A stretch of 64,000 bases of DNA, taken from positions 1 to 64,000 of the forward strand of contig JACJXZ010000003.1 of NCBI GenBank assembly GCA_020636375.1, read 5' to 3'. The notes beneath the pieces are model-generated. The model was not told the origin of the DNA. It saw only the letters and a program-made list of their open reading frames with translations, and made no database searches. This document shows positions 29,228 to 38,570 of the stretch, piece by piece. How positions within the stretch are numbered: the first letter of the stretch is position 1; every line of letters begins with the position of its first letter. This DNA is from Lewinellaceae bacterium. Its GTDB lineage: Bacteria > Bacteroidota > Bacteroidia > Chitinophagales > Saprospiraceae. The translations under genes and the position numbers were made by a program.

Positions 29228-29255
29228 CATCTTTGCAGCGTTCGGATATCCGAAC
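29228..29255 (+). promoter_or_regulatory. -7 box and 16-bp palindrome ahead of the small membrane protein
   Basis: CATCTTTG (29228-29235) is one base from TAnnTTTG. GTTCGGATATCCGAAC (29240-29255) is a perfect palindrome at or just after the expected transcription start, so it could be an operator for a second regulator or a 5' RNA hairpin. Confidence 0.5.
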
Positions 29256-29276
29256 GATTCACAAAAAATCACGATC

Positions 29277-29792
29277 ATGAACCAGGCGCATATTCATCTG
29301 CTGCTCACCCACCTTCCCATCGTCGGCTCTCTGCTGGGAGTGCTGGCCCTTATGGCCGGTTATGCTTTCCGCTCGGAGCCTGTAAAAAGGACGGCCCTGG
29401 GGCTGTTCCTCTTCGCCGCCCTGGCGGCCATTCCCACATTCCTCAGCGGCGAAGGCGCCGAGGAGGTGGCGGAAAACGTGCCCGGAGTGCAGGAAGGCCT
29501 CATCGGGGACCATGAACAGATGGCCTCCATCTTCATCTGGCTCATCAGCGGGCTGGGGCTGCTCTCACTGGCTACCCTGACCGTCAGCCTGAAGGACAAC
29601 CCCCTCAGTAAGTCCTTGTATGCCATTACATTTGTCGTTTCCCTGGTTGCGGTGGGCGTCGCTACCCAGGTTGGCGCCACGGGCGGCAAGATTCGCCATA
29701 CTGAGATCAGCGAGACCACTGCAAAGGCTGATACCGGACACGGAGGCAATATGTATGGAAGCGAAAGAGAAGAAGAAAAGGATAGGGACTAA
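29277..29792 (+). CDS. Small multi-pass membrane protein (DUF2231-like)
   Basis: A 171-residue protein with four predicted helices (about 8-28, 38-55, 83-103, 113-131). The N-terminal HIHLLLTHLPIVGSLLGVLALMAGY, with two His in the first helix region, resembles DUF2231-type membrane proteins, some of which are linked to haem or redox functions. The C-terminal 40 residues are hydrophilic. Its promoter carries four 11-base-spaced boxes and follows directly on the two-component genes, so it is probably controlled by that system. Confidence 0.8.
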   Translation: MNQAHIHLLLTHLPIVGSLLGVLALMAGYAFRSEPVKRTALGLFLFAALAAIPTFLSGEGAEEVAENVPGVQEGLIGDHEQMASIFIWLISGLGLLSLATLTVSLKDNPLSKSLYAITFVVSLVAVGVATQVGATGGKIRHTEISETTAKADTGHGGNMYGSEREEEKDRD

Positions 29793-29840
29793 GAAAAGTT
29801 CTTTTTTAATTTATCCTCCCGAATTTACCCAGGACTGTAA

Positions 29841-29882
29841 AAAGGATGGCACCTCGTTCCTATGAGTATTATGCCATCCTTT
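29841..29882. terminator. Bidirectional terminator between convergent genes
   Basis: AAAGGATGGCA (29841-29851) and TGCCATCCTTT (29872-29882) are perfect complements with a 20-base loop. They lie between the stops at 29792 (+) and 29926 (-). Confidence 0.65.
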
Positions 29883-29925
29883 CTACAAATCCAGCTATCA
29901 GTCATCCATCACCGATAATGCCCGC

Positions 29926-32322
29926 TCAACGCCGCACCAGCTTCAGCCCGGCGCTCGCCTGCCCACGCTGCCGGATTTGGGCAAAGTAGACTCCTGTTGC
30001 CAGCGACCCGCCCACTTCAACCTGCCCTTCGGCTTCCTGCAGGGCCATAACCTCCACTTCCTGCCCCAGGAGGTTGTGAACGACAAGCTGGGCTTCCCCC
30101 TGCCAGTTTTCGATGCGGTAAGCCAGCTGGAAGCCGGCGCTGCTGGGATTGGGGAAGGCTTTCAGTTCGAAAGCGCCGGGGTTCAGAGCATTGATGGCGT
30201 TAATGCCCCCGTCAAACACCTGGAAGTTGTCAATAGCGGCTTCGGCCACATCAGAGGGTGTGCCCCCGGCGACCTCAAAAATGACCTGCATCTGGCTGCT
30301 GGGGGTAATGTAGTCCGACACCTCAAACTCGGTATACTGCCAGGCCTCCTCCCCGAGGGGACCCGAATGCGGCACGGAGGTTACCGTAACGGTAGAATCG
30401 CCATTCGTAACCTTAACGACGATCTTGTCATTGCCAATAACCAGGGTATTGGGGTTGACGGTAAGCAACCAGCTTTCGAAAGAAACCCGGGGAGACCCCA
30501 TATCGGAAGCGTCGAATACGGGAGAAGTGAGAATCGTCGTCCCGGTCGTCAGCACACCCTGCTGCAGGTTGGACGTGTTGCCGGTGATGTAGCAGCCGTT
30601 ACCCGGATCGTCGGAGTCTTCTCCGGGCTGTACGGTCACGTTAAGGCCGGACGGGATGGAAACCGCTACCGGCACCGGCGGGATGGCCAGTTCGAACTTT
30701 CCGACGACGGCGCTGCCCGACACCGTCCAGCCCAGGTCGAGCAGGAAAATATCTTCGATGCCCTTTTCCAGTTCGATACTGAGGCTGGGAGTACCTGCAT
30801 TCACCGCCTGGGTGCCGGCCACTGCAGTGCGGTAGCCCCACTTCCCGGCAATCACTTCGTATTCGCCGGCAAAGATCCCGCTTGCCGCAAAGCTGCCGTC
30901 ACCGCCCGAAACGGCTTCGAAAACCTGCCCTTCGCCAAAGACCTGAACCATAGCGCCGGAAACCGGTTCTCCGCTTTCCGCGTCTGTCACCGAACCGCTT
31001 AGGGTAAAGCTCTCCAGAGCCTGCAGCTGTATATCCAGGATCGTGACTTCGCCGTTGTTCATCTCCACGGCAGCTTCCGCCGGCTCGTAGCCGAATTTGG
31101 AAACCTTGATGGTATATGTGCCGGCGGTGGCGATGCCCGTTTTGTAATCCCCATTAAAATTCGTCTCCGCAAAGGGCAGTTCGCCGGCGAACTCAACTCT
31201 GGCGTTCAGCAGGCTGTTGCCGTCCGTATCGGTGACCCGGCCTTCCAGGAAGCAGGCGCGGACGTAATTGGGCTGCAGCACGTACAGGCCATTGCCGCGG
31301 TCGGAAACCAGGATCAGGCCCGAGGGCAGGAAGGGATAAGCCCCCCAGGCACCCGAAAAGCCGCCGCTTGCCCCCAGGAAGGTGTCGAAATTGCCGACCT
31401 CCACCAGGTTGTCGGGCCGGGAAGCGTCGATGACGATGCAGCCGTCGGTATAGTAGGATACGATGAGGTAATCATCCCAAACATGAACGTTGTGGGGGAT
31501 GACCCCTTCTCCCAGCGTCGCGAAGGGGCGATACTGGTCCAGGGCTTCTATGTTGTCCAGGTTGGAGATGTCGTAGGCACCGATGGGGGCGTCGGCGGTC
31601 TCGTCGGTGGTAAATAGAACCGTCCCGTCGTCGGAAAGCCAGCAGTTGTGCGTAGTGGCGGCGGGTGTCGGATGGGTTGCCAGCAAAATGGCATTTTCTT
31701 TGTCGGTGACGTCGTGAACGGAAAATACGCCGGCGTTGATGTCGGCGCTGTACAGGATGTTATCCCGGGCGTAGGCATCGTGAGAATATATGGCATTTGC
31801 CCTTCCGGCGTACACCGGGTTGCCGGGTTCGGTGAACACATCGACGAAGAGGACGCCGCCATTGTTGATGTTGCAACCAGAGAGGTAGGCATAACCAAAT
31901 TCGTCGATGAACAGGTTGTGGCAGGCGGAAAGCGTGCCCAGGCCGGGGATGCCGGGTGCCCAGTCCCAGGCGTCAATGGCATCGGGCAGGCCGCGCAGGT
32001 CGATGACGGCCAGGCCGCCGCTGGTTTCGTTGGTTACGTAGGCGAAGTGCTCCCAGGTCTTGATGTCCCGCCAGCCGGAGTTGGCGCCGGGGACGAAGAA
32101 CAGCTCCTGCGGGTTGGCGGGGTCTTCCAGGCTGACGATGGAGACGCCGTTCTGTACGCACACGAGCGCATACTCAGAACCGTCGGGAGCGGCATAACCC
32201 CAGATGTCGTTGACGGCCCGGTCATACCCGAGCTGCCCTACCAGGGAAACATTGAGGTTGATCTGGGCAAAAGCGGAGGCGAAAAACAATAAGCTTAATG
32301 CAATTGTGTAGAGGAACTTCAT
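29926..32322 (-). CDS. Choice-of-anchor B family protein with T9SS type A sorting domain
   Basis: A 798-residue exported protein. The signal peptide is MKFLYTIALSLLFFASAFAQ. Residues 22-360 form a beta-propeller-like 'choice-of-anchor B' domain (IWGYAAPDGSEYALVCVQNG, WRDIKTWEHFAYVTNE). Two carboxypeptidase-regulatory-like beta-sandwiches follow (GRVTDTDGNSLLNARVEF; GSVTDAESGEPVSGAMVQVF). The C-terminal 75 residues are a T9SS type A sorting domain (AFPNPSSAGFQLAYRI to GVYFAQIRQRGQASAGLKLV), so the protein is secreted across the outer membrane and may be surface-attached. Ligand and role are unknown. Confidence 0.92.
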   Translation of the reverse strand: MKFLYTIALSLLFFASAFAQINLNVSLVGQLGYDRAVNDIWGYAAPDGSEYALVCVQNGVSIVSLEDPANPQELFFVPGANSGWRDIKTWEHFAYVTNETSGGLAVIDLRGLPDAIDAWDWAPGIPGLGTLSACHNLFIDEFGYAYLSGCNINNGGVLFVDVFTEPGNPVYAGRANAIYSHDAYARDNILYSADINAGVFSVHDVTDKENAILLATHPTPAATTHNCWLSDDGTVLFTTDETADAPIGAYDISNLDNIEALDQYRPFATLGEGVIPHNVHVWDDYLIVSYYTDGCIVIDASRPDNLVEVGNFDTFLGASGGFSGAWGAYPFLPSGLILVSDRGNGLYVLQPNYVRACFLEGRVTDTDGNSLLNARVEFAGELPFAETNFNGDYKTGIATAGTYTIKVSKFGYEPAEAAVEMNNGEVTILDIQLQALESFTLSGSVTDAESGEPVSGAMVQVFGEGQVFEAVSGGDGSFAASGIFAGEYEVIAGKWGYRTAVAGTQAVNAGTPSLSIELEKGIEDIFLLDLGWTVSGSAVVGKFELAIPPVPVAVSIPSGLNVTVQPGEDSDDPGNGCYITGNTSNLQQGVLTTGTTILTSPVFDASDMGSPRVSFESWLLTVNPNTLVIGNDKIVVKVTNGDSTVTVTSVPHSGPLGEEAWQYTEFEVSDYITPSSQMQVIFEVAGGTPSDVAEAAIDNFQVFDGGINAINALNPGAFELKAFPNPSSAGFQLAYRIENWQGEAQLVVHNLLGQEVEVMALQEAEGQVEVGGSLATGVYFAQIRQRGQASAGLKLVRR

Positions 32323-32434
32323 AAGTCAATCGGGTTTTGAAAGTGAAAAAAAGCGGGAATGAGGGCAATACTGGCGTTATTCAACAAGTTTTCCCGGTTT
32401 TTTATACGGATGATGGGCCATTTCGGGCCAAATG

Positions 32435-32662
32435 CTATAGCTCTTCCCTTTCCTTTGGCACCGCAAAGCATTTCCGCTTGTCATTGCCACAAGTAGTCAG
32501 GTGTGCCGGCTGGCTGTCCGGCCCCACCGGCCCCATAGTGTGCAGGCACCAGTAGGTTGTGGTAGCAGGATCGAAATTGAGGAAGGGCTTGTCGCCGCCT
32601 TCGAGCGTACCATAGGCGTTTTTGCCCCGGAGGTAGCGGCAGTAGCGGGTGGGGGAATCCAT
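32435..32662 (-). CDS. Small Cys-containing protein downstream of the molybdenum hydroxylase genes
   Basis: A 75-residue protein with four Cys (residues 8, 39, 58 and 65) and no signal peptide. It reads as a real product: compact, aromatic-rich, with the phrases CRYLRGKNAYGTLEG and TTTYWCLHTMGPVGPD. I have the impression of similar short proteins in Saprospiria-like genomes but cannot confirm it. It lies on the same strand 122 bases after the FAD-subunit gene, so it may be the last gene of that operon. Metal binding is possible from the Cys pattern; function unknown. Confidence 0.6.
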   Translation of the reverse strand: MDSPTRYCRYLRGKNAYGTLEGGDKPFLNFDPATTTYWCLHTMGPVGPDSQPAHLTTCGNDKRKCFAVPKEREEL

Positions 32663-32670
32663 ATATGACG

Positions 32671-32730
32671 AGTTGTTGTTGGGCGGTTGTCAGTTGTCAG
32701 TTGTCAGTTGTCAGTTGTTAGTTGTTGGTT
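32671..32730. repeat. TTGTCAG / GTTGTT repeat
   Basis: Tandem AGTTGTTGTT and four or five copies of the 7-base unit TTGTCAG, ending in TTGTTAGTTGTTGG. Same general family as 38882-38923 and 42208-42420. Confidence 0.75.
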
Positions 32731-32784
32731 CCACGGTTTCACTGTTGTCTGTTGGGAAACAAGGAAACCATGGAACCATGCAAT

Positions 32785-33795
32785 TTAACCAATCGCCTCC
32801 GTAACCGTCCGCTTCAGCAGGTTTTTGAACAGCGGCACTTTGTAGCCATTCTGGGCCAGGGGAGTCGCGCCTTCCAGTGCTTTTTCCGCCGCTTTGGCAA
32901 TCACCTTTTCACTGATGGTTTTGCCTTTCAGCTCCTCCTCGGCGGCTTCGCGGCGCAGGGGGATAGGAGCTGCCGCACCGAATACGATGCGGGCATCCTG
33001 GCACTTTTTGCCGTCCATCTGCATTACCACCGCTACATCGCCCATGCTCCAGTCGTAGCTTTCGCGCTGGCCGTGTTTGACGTAGAAAGCACGGGTGCCT
33101 GATTTCACCGGCGGCAGCATGATATTGGTGATGATCTCCTGGCTGGTGGCCACATTTTCGCAGGTGACGTCCACCTCGGAAGGCGTAAAGAACTCCGACA
33201 AGGGGATAACGCGCTTGCCTTCCGGGCCGGTCAGTTCCACTTTGCCGTCGTACGCTACCAGGGCTGTCGCCAGCGAGGACGGATGCACGCAGGGGCAGAC
33301 GTTGGTCAGGAAGATGGAGTGGAACTGGTTCTGCCCGATCTGGGCAAAGCAGGTCGTTCCGCCTTTCTTCCGGCAGTGATGGCCGTTGCTGCGGAAGTAC
33401 CAGCAGCGGGGGCGCTGCATCAGGTTGCCGCCCATGGTGGCCATATTGCGAATCTGGGGCGTAGCGGCGTGGGCCGCGGCCTCATGCAGGGCCCGGTAGT
33501 GCTTTTTCACCTCCGGGCTGTTTTCGAGATCGGCGATGGTAACCATCGGGCCGAAAGCCAGGCCCTTTTCCTTATCATAGGAAAGCTTATCCAGTCCGGG
33601 GATGTTTTTCAGGTCGATCACTCTGCCTGGCTCCAGGATACCCTCCTTGATGAGGTCAAGCAGGTCGGTGCCGGCAGCTTTGACGACCTTTGCCGAGCCG
33701 CCGGTTTTGGTGACCATGGCTTCCGGCACAGTGCTGTCCATCATGTCAATGGCCTCGTCGATGCTCGGCGCTTTTATATATTCGAAACGGTTCAT
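32785..33795 (-). CDS. Molybdenum hydroxylase FAD-binding subunit (PaoB-like)
   Basis: A 336-residue FAD subunit of a xanthine dehydrogenase/aldehyde oxidase-type enzyme. The FAD motif region is seen in GTDLLDLIKEGILEPGRVID and TPQIRNMATMGGNLMQRPRC. A four-Cys insertion follows (RCWYFR, HHC, TTC and NVCPCVHPS, about residues 128-172), as in E. coli PaoB where it holds an extra 4Fe-4S cluster. It passes electrons from the iron-sulfur subunit to an acceptor. It is the third gene of the operon, 34 bases after the molybdopterin subunit. Confidence 0.92.
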   Translation of the reverse strand: MNRFEYIKAPSIDEAIDMMDSTVPEAMVTKTGGSAKVVKAAGTDLLDLIKEGILEPGRVIDLKNIPGLDKLSYDKEKGLAFGPMVTIADLENSPEVKKHYRALHEAAAHAATPQIRNMATMGGNLMQRPRCWYFRSNGHHCRKKGGTTCFAQIGQNQFHSIFLTNVCPCVHPSSLATALVAYDGKVELTGPEGKRVIPLSEFFTPSEVDVTCENVATSQEIITNIMLPPVKSGTRAFYVKHGQRESYDWSMGDVAVVMQMDGKKCQDARIVFGAAAPIPLRREAAEEELKGKTISEKVIAKAAEKALEGATPLAQNGYKVPLFKNLLKRTVTEAIG

Positions 33796-33829
33796 ATCTC
33801 AATTTAAATTTTGCTTTTAAAAAAATGAT

Positions 33830-36274
33830 CTAGCTCACGCCCAGGGCAGTTAGCACTTTCTGCGGCGTCATGGGCAACTCGTACAGGCGCACTCCGATGG
33901 CGTTGTACACGGCATTGGCGATCGCTCCCGCCGTAGGGATATTGGCCGGCTCGCCGATCCCGGAAGCATCGGTGCTGGAAAATGCCCCGTAGTGCTCGAT
34001 GATCACCGTTTCGATCTTCGGGATCTCTTTGGAGTACGGCAGCTTGTATTGATCGAGGTTGGCGTTGATCTGGTGGCCGGTGTTGAGGTCCAGGATGCGG
34101 TCTTCGTAAAGCGCGTAACCGACGCCCATGATGACGCCACCGTTGATCTGGCTCTCGACCTGCATGGGGTTGAGCGGGCGGCCGCAGCTGTGGGCGGCAA
34201 CAACGCGTTCCACCTTGATGAAGCCCGTCTCCGTATCGACCAGCACTTCAGCGAACTGCACCGAGCCGAGGCGGCCGTAGCCGATGCCATTGCCGATCTC
34301 GAACCCGCCGTAGTCATCCGGGCGGCTGGCCGTCGCCATGATCTGGTTGGTGCGCATCTTTTTCACGGCTTCGCCGAAGGACATTTTCTTCGAGCTGTCC
34401 GATCGGGAATAAACGTCACCGTTCTTCATTTCCAGGTCGCCGATCTCCACATCCCAGGCACCGGCAACCTGCCCCAGGAGGTCCATCTTGGCCTTGTAGG
34501 CGGCATTGCGCACTGCCGGCGTGATGGAGCCAGCCGTTACGCTGCCGCCGGAACCCGGCCCGTCGGGATAGAGCGTATCGCCGATCTTCACAGTTATGTC
34601 TTCCGCAGCCAGGCCCAGTTCTTCGGCCACTACCTGCGCCAGGATGGTCTTGGTGCCGGTGCCGATGTCCTGAACGCTGGACATGACCGCAACCGATCCG
34701 TCCTTATTGATGCGCACGGTAGCGGAGCTGTTCAGGTTGATGAAGCGCGTCCATTGCCCCTGCGCCATGCCAAAGCCGCGCTTGATGGGGCCGGGGTCGG
34801 AACCGGGTTTCTTATATTCCCACCCGAAAGCCTCGGCGCCTTTCAGGCGCATCAGTTTCCGGACCTCGTGTTTATCGATGACATCCCGGTACTTCAGCGG
34901 GTCCAAACCGAGGCGTTCGGCAGCCTCGTCGATCATCTGTTCGACGGAGAAGACACCCTGGACGTTGCCCGGTGCCCGGAAAGCGGCGCCTGGCCCGGCA
35001 TGGGTGAACACATCGTACTGGGCGGTGCGGAAGTTCGGGCATTCGTACATATCCTGCGCTATCCGCCCGACGCCGGCCCCCAGGCCGACGCCCGCCGTCC
35101 CGTAGGAGGTCAGGTCGATGGCCGTTATTTTGCCGTCGTTCTTAAAGCCCATTTTCAGCATCTGATGGGAATTCGGGCGGTTGCCGGCGGAGATATGCTC
35201 TTCCTCACGGCTCAGCATCAGCTTGACCGGCCGGCCGGCCTTTTTGGACAGGATGGTGGCCATGACACCGTAGTGGCCAGCGCCGAATTTGGAGCCGAAG
35301 CCCCCGCCCATGTATTCGGTGATCACCCGGACTTTGCTCTTGGGCAGGCCGAACAGTTCTGCCAGGTCGTCGCGAACGCCGGCGGTATTCTGGGTGGAAG
35401 CATAAACCGTGAGCATATCAGGCTGCCAGTCGGCCACCACGCCATGAGTTTCCAGGCAGCAGTGGGTTTGTACCTGGGTGCGGAATTCCCTTTCCAGGAC
35501 AAAGTCAGCTTCGGCGAAAGCCTTTTCGACGTCGCCCCTGGGGCCGCCCAGGAAGCTGCCCGTCGAGGGGCCGCGCAGGTTGCCCTCCTGGTCTTCGGCA
35601 GCTGTGACGCCGACATCGCCCTCGTTGCCCTCATCTTCGATCACTTTCTCAAAAACGATGGGCGCTCCCTTCTGGCGGGCCTTGTCCAGTTCCAGGACAA
35701 AAGGCCTGGTTTCGTATTCCACCTTGATGAGCCTGGCTGCTTCGTCGGCGATGTACTGGGATTCGGCGGCGACGGCGGCGATGGGCTGCCCGACGTAGCG
35801 GAGCAGGGGCAGTTCCTCTATATTGTAGGTTTCCGCCGGGGCGTCGTGCCCGCTGTCCCGTTCTACCGAACCTCCGGGTTCCATTTTCAGCACATGCACA
35901 GCGTGCACGCCGGGGTAGCGGCGGGCGGCTGATACATCGAGGGACTTGATGCGGGCATGCGGGTGCGGGGAGCGCAGGAATTTGCCGTATAACATGCCCG
36001 GAAGTTGAATATCCGAGGTATACTTGGCGGTGCCTGTCACTTTGTAAATGGCATCGGCGCGTTTAGTGCGCTTGCCGACCACATTCAGCTTTTCATTGAT
36101 CGGGAGGGGGGGCGGTTCGTCGATCGACACTTCCCGCTCCATTTCCGTCAGGCCGTGCCCGGGCACGCCGTAGGGGAGTTTCACCTTTTTGGAATGAAGG
36201 TGCTTTACCGGCCCGTGCGCCTGGTTGTCGGGCGCGACCGGTAAGACGATTTTCTTTTTATTGGGATTGGCCAT
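33830..36274 (-). CDS. Molybdenum hydroxylase molybdopterin-binding subunit (PaoC-like)
   Basis: An 814-residue catalytic subunit that binds the molybdopterin cofactor and hydroxylates an aldehyde or heterocycle. Recognisable parts are the substrate/Moco domain (GRTKRADAIYKVTGTAKYT-like start at about 47-66, RSPHPHARI), EYMGGGFGSKFGAG, GPGAAFRAPGNVQG and the C-terminal SGIGEPANIPTAGAIANAV, which carries the catalytic Glu (GEP). The N-terminal 45 residues are a basic extension without a signal peptide; the complex could be exported by the Tat signal of the iron-sulfur subunit. Substrate is unknown. Confidence 0.94.
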   Translation of the reverse strand: MANPNKKKIVLPVAPDNQAHGPVKHLHSKKVKLPYGVPGHGLTEMEREVSIDEPPPLPINEKLNVVGKRTKRADAIYKVTGTAKYTSDIQLPGMLYGKFLRSPHPHARIKSLDVSAARRYPGVHAVHVLKMEPGGSVERDSGHDAPAETYNIEELPLLRYVGQPIAAVAAESQYIADEAARLIKVEYETRPFVLELDKARQKGAPIVFEKVIEDEGNEGDVGVTAAEDQEGNLRGPSTGSFLGGPRGDVEKAFAEADFVLEREFRTQVQTHCCLETHGVVADWQPDMLTVYASTQNTAGVRDDLAELFGLPKSKVRVITEYMGGGFGSKFGAGHYGVMATILSKKAGRPVKLMLSREEEHISAGNRPNSHQMLKMGFKNDGKITAIDLTSYGTAGVGLGAGVGRIAQDMYECPNFRTAQYDVFTHAGPGAAFRAPGNVQGVFSVEQMIDEAAERLGLDPLKYRDVIDKHEVRKLMRLKGAEAFGWEYKKPGSDPGPIKRGFGMAQGQWTRFINLNSSATVRINKDGSVAVMSSVQDIGTGTKTILAQVVAEELGLAAEDITVKIGDTLYPDGPGSGGSVTAGSITPAVRNAAYKAKMDLLGQVAGAWDVEIGDLEMKNGDVYSRSDSSKKMSFGEAVKKMRTNQIMATASRPDDYGGFEIGNGIGYGRLGSVQFAEVLVDTETGFIKVERVVAAHSCGRPLNPMQVESQINGGVIMGVGYALYEDRILDLNTGHQINANLDQYKLPYSKEIPKIETVIIEHYGAFSSTDASGIGEPANIPTAGAIANAVYNAIGVRLYELPMTPQKVLTALGVS

Positions 36275-36351
36275 GATTTCATTTTTTTCTTTAGCCGGGC
36301 CTGTGTCGCCCGGAATATACAGGAATAACAGAAGGGCATCCGTTGCGGCGC

Positions 36352-36996
36352 TTATTTCTTCATTTTCTTAGCGGCGGCCAGGGTGGCGTCGAACACCTTG
36401 GGGTAGGTGCCGCAGCGGCAGAGGTTGCCACTGGTAGCCAGTTTCACGTCGTCGAGCGAGGGGTTGGGGTTGCGCTCCAGCAGGCCGGCGCAGCTCATGA
36501 CCATGCCCGGCGTGCAGTAGCCGCACATGGAGGCGTCGTGTTCGATAAAGGCTTCCTGTACGGGATGGAGTTCACCGTCCCGCGCCAGCCCTTCGACGGT
36601 GGTCACCTCGCGGCCTTCCACGTCGACGGCCAGGGTCATGCAGGAGTTGACCGGTTTGCCGTCCAGCCAGACCGTACAGGCCGAGCAGGCGCCCCGGTCG
36701 CAAACCACTTTGGTGCCGGTGAGGTGAAGGTGGTCCCGCAGGGCGTCGGCCAGGGTGGTGCGGGGTTCGATCCAGAGGGTCCGCTGCTGGCCGTTGACCA
36801 TGAACTTCACCTCTGTTTCCCCGGGGCCGAGGATGGCGGTTTTGGGAGGGGCCGGCTCGGCAGCCTTGAAGCTCAGCATGCCCGAGGCGAGCGCTACGGT
36901 GCCCGCCGTCGTCATGCCGGCACCCCGCAGGAATGCCCGCCGCGAAACGCCCTGTTTCTTTTTTTCAGGCGATCTCTCCTTGGAATCGTTCTTCAT
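36352..36996 (-). CDS. Molybdenum hydroxylase 2Fe-2S subunit with Tat signal (PaoA-like)
   Basis: A 214-residue iron-sulfur subunit. The N-terminus has a twin-arginine signal (SRRAFLRGAGMTTAGTVALA, about 18-37). The plant-type 2Fe-2S site is VCDRGACSACTVWLDG with the earlier Cys of the motif, and the second cluster is in CGYCTPGMVMSC and LCRCGTYP. It is the first gene of the operon (iron-sulfur, molybdopterin, FAD), and export of the assembled complex to the periplasm by the Tat pathway is inferred from its signal. Downstream spacing to the catalytic subunit is 77 bases. Confidence 0.94.
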   Translation of the reverse strand: MKNDSKERSPEKKKQGVSRRAFLRGAGMTTAGTVALASGMLSFKAAEPAPPKTAILGPGETEVKFMVNGQQRTLWIEPRTTLADALRDHLHLTGTKVVCDRGACSACTVWLDGKPVNSCMTLAVDVEGREVTTVEGLARDGELHPVQEAFIEHDASMCGYCTPGMVMSCAGLLERNPNPSLDDVKLATSGNLCRCGTYPKVFDATLAAAKKMKK

Positions 36997-37265
36997 GATT
37001 CTTCTTTTGGTTGGTAGATAGAAAATAGGATCTTTTCGAAGGACAATAAATTTACAAAATATTCCCTCGGTTTGGAAGTTTTGCCTGAATAAAGTGGCGG
37101 CATAGCAGATAGCAGACGAGACGCCGCTTCATCCGGGCGCCGGCCGCCGGCGGCCTGTGGCGGAAAGGCCGTCCGGGCATGCTGTACAGAAGAAAACGAC
37201 GGCGGCCCTGCATGCAAGATAAGGCCAATCCTGCACCCGTAAGGGGAAAATATTGCTTGCTACAT

Positions 37266-38570
37266 TTACTGCGCCAGCACCTCCGCGTTCATGGCCTCTT
37301 CGATCGCCTCTGCTTCGATGGGGATTCCGGCCATCAGGTCGACCGGCCCGTGGTCGGTGACGAGGATATCGTTTTCGAGGCGGACCCCCAGGCCCTCCTC
37401 CCGGATGTAGATGCCGGGCTCGCAGGTAAAGACCATGCCTGCCTGTATGGGGTCGTAGCGGTTGGAGAGGTCGTGCACATCCAGGCCCAGGTGGTGGGAG
37501 GTGCCGTGCATGAAGAATTTTTTATAGGCAGGATATTTGGGATCCTGGTTTTTGATGTCCGTTTTGTCCAGGAGTTTGAGTTTCAGCAGTTCGCTTTCCA
37601 CCATCTTTCCCACCTCTTTGTGGTATTCTTCGACGGTAATGCCCGGGACGAGCATCTGCCGGGCGCCTTTGAGAACGCGGAGCACGGCGTCGTACACGCT
37701 CCGCTGGCGGGCAGTGAACTGCCCGTTGACGGGGATGGTACGGCTGAGGTCGGCGGCGTAGTTGGCGTATTCCGCGCCGAAGTCGAGCAGCAGCAGGCTG
37801 CCGTCCTCGCACTTTTTATTGTTGCTGACGTAATGCAGGACGCAGGTATTTTTACCGCTGGCAACGATGGGCTCATAAGCGTGCCCGTTGGCGCCGTTGC
37901 GGATGAATTCGTGGATGATCTCGGCTTCGATCTCATATTCCATGGCACCCGGGCGGGTTTTTTCCAGCACGCGGCGGAAGGCCTTGCCGGTAATGTCGAT
38001 CGACCGCTGGATGAGCTCCACCTCAAGCGGGGATTTCACCATGGCCAGCTTTTTGAGGAGGGGCTGGGAGCGGTGGTACTTGTGCAGGGGATAGCGCTCC
38101 ATCAGCTGGTGCGCATAGCGTATATCTTTGGACAGCACTTCCGACTGGAAACGGTCGTGTTCGTTGAGGTTGAGGTAGATGCGTTTGGCCAGCAGGATGA
38201 GTTCGTGGAGGATCTTATCCATTTCATCCAGCCAGTAAATCTTTTCTATGCCGGATATCTTGCTGGCCTCCTCTTTGGTGTACTTCTCTCCTTCCCACAT
38301 GGCGATGTGCTCATCGGTTCGCCTGATGAATGCCACTTCCTGAAACCCTTCCTTAATACAATCAGGGAAGAGAATGAGAACGGTATCCTCCTGGTCGAGC
38401 CCCGAGAGATAAAAAAGGCCGGAATTCTGGCGGAAAGGGAAAAAGGTATCTCCGCTTCGCGGCATCAGGTCATTGGACTGAAAGATGGCGATGGAATCCG
38501 GTTGCATTTTGCGCATGAAGCGCTTGCGGTTCAGCTGGAACAAAGATGAGTCGATCGCGTCGTATCGCAT
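37266..38570 (-). CDS. pepP: M24 family metallopeptidase (aminopeptidase P type)
   Basis: A 434-residue cytoplasmic aminopeptidase that removes an N-terminal residue next to proline. The N-terminal creatinase-like domain is seen in NSGLFYLSGLDQEDTVLIL. The pita-bread domain carries the five metal ligands in order: LLLDFGAEYANYAADLSRT (two Asp), MHGTSHHLGLDVHD (His), FTCEPGIYI (Glu) and VRLENDI (Glu). The start at 38570 is used rather than 38609 because the extra 13 residues are not conserved in character. It is monocistronic, with the repeat-containing stretch 38571-39035 upstream. Confidence 0.93.
   Translation of the reverse strand: MRYDAIDSSLFQLNRKRFMRKMQPDSIAIFQSNDLMPRSGDTFFPFRQNSGLFYLSGLDQEDTVLILFPDCIKEGFQEVAFIRRTDEHIAMWEGEKYTKEEASKISGIEKIYWLDEMDKILHELILLAKRIYLNLNEHDRFQSEVLSKDIRYAHQLMERYPLHKYHRSQPLLKKLAMVKSPLEVELIQRSIDITGKAFRRVLEKTRPGAMEYEIEAEIIHEFIRNGANGHAYEPIVASGKNTCVLHYVSNNKKCEDGSLLLLDFGAEYANYAADLSRTIPVNGQFTARQRSVYDAVLRVLKGARQMLVPGITVEEYHKEVGKMVESELLKLKLLDKTDIKNQDPKYPAYKKFFMHGTSHHLGLDVHDLSNRYDPIQAGMVFTCEPGIYIREEGLGVRLENDILVTDHGPVDLMAGIPIEAEAIEEAMNAEVLAQ

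Noticed and set aside
33992..35932. 646-codon ORF on the plus strand opposite the molybdopterin subunit
   Set aside because: It is a shadow of a well-recognised gene in high-GC DNA; its translation has no recognisable domain and no start context.
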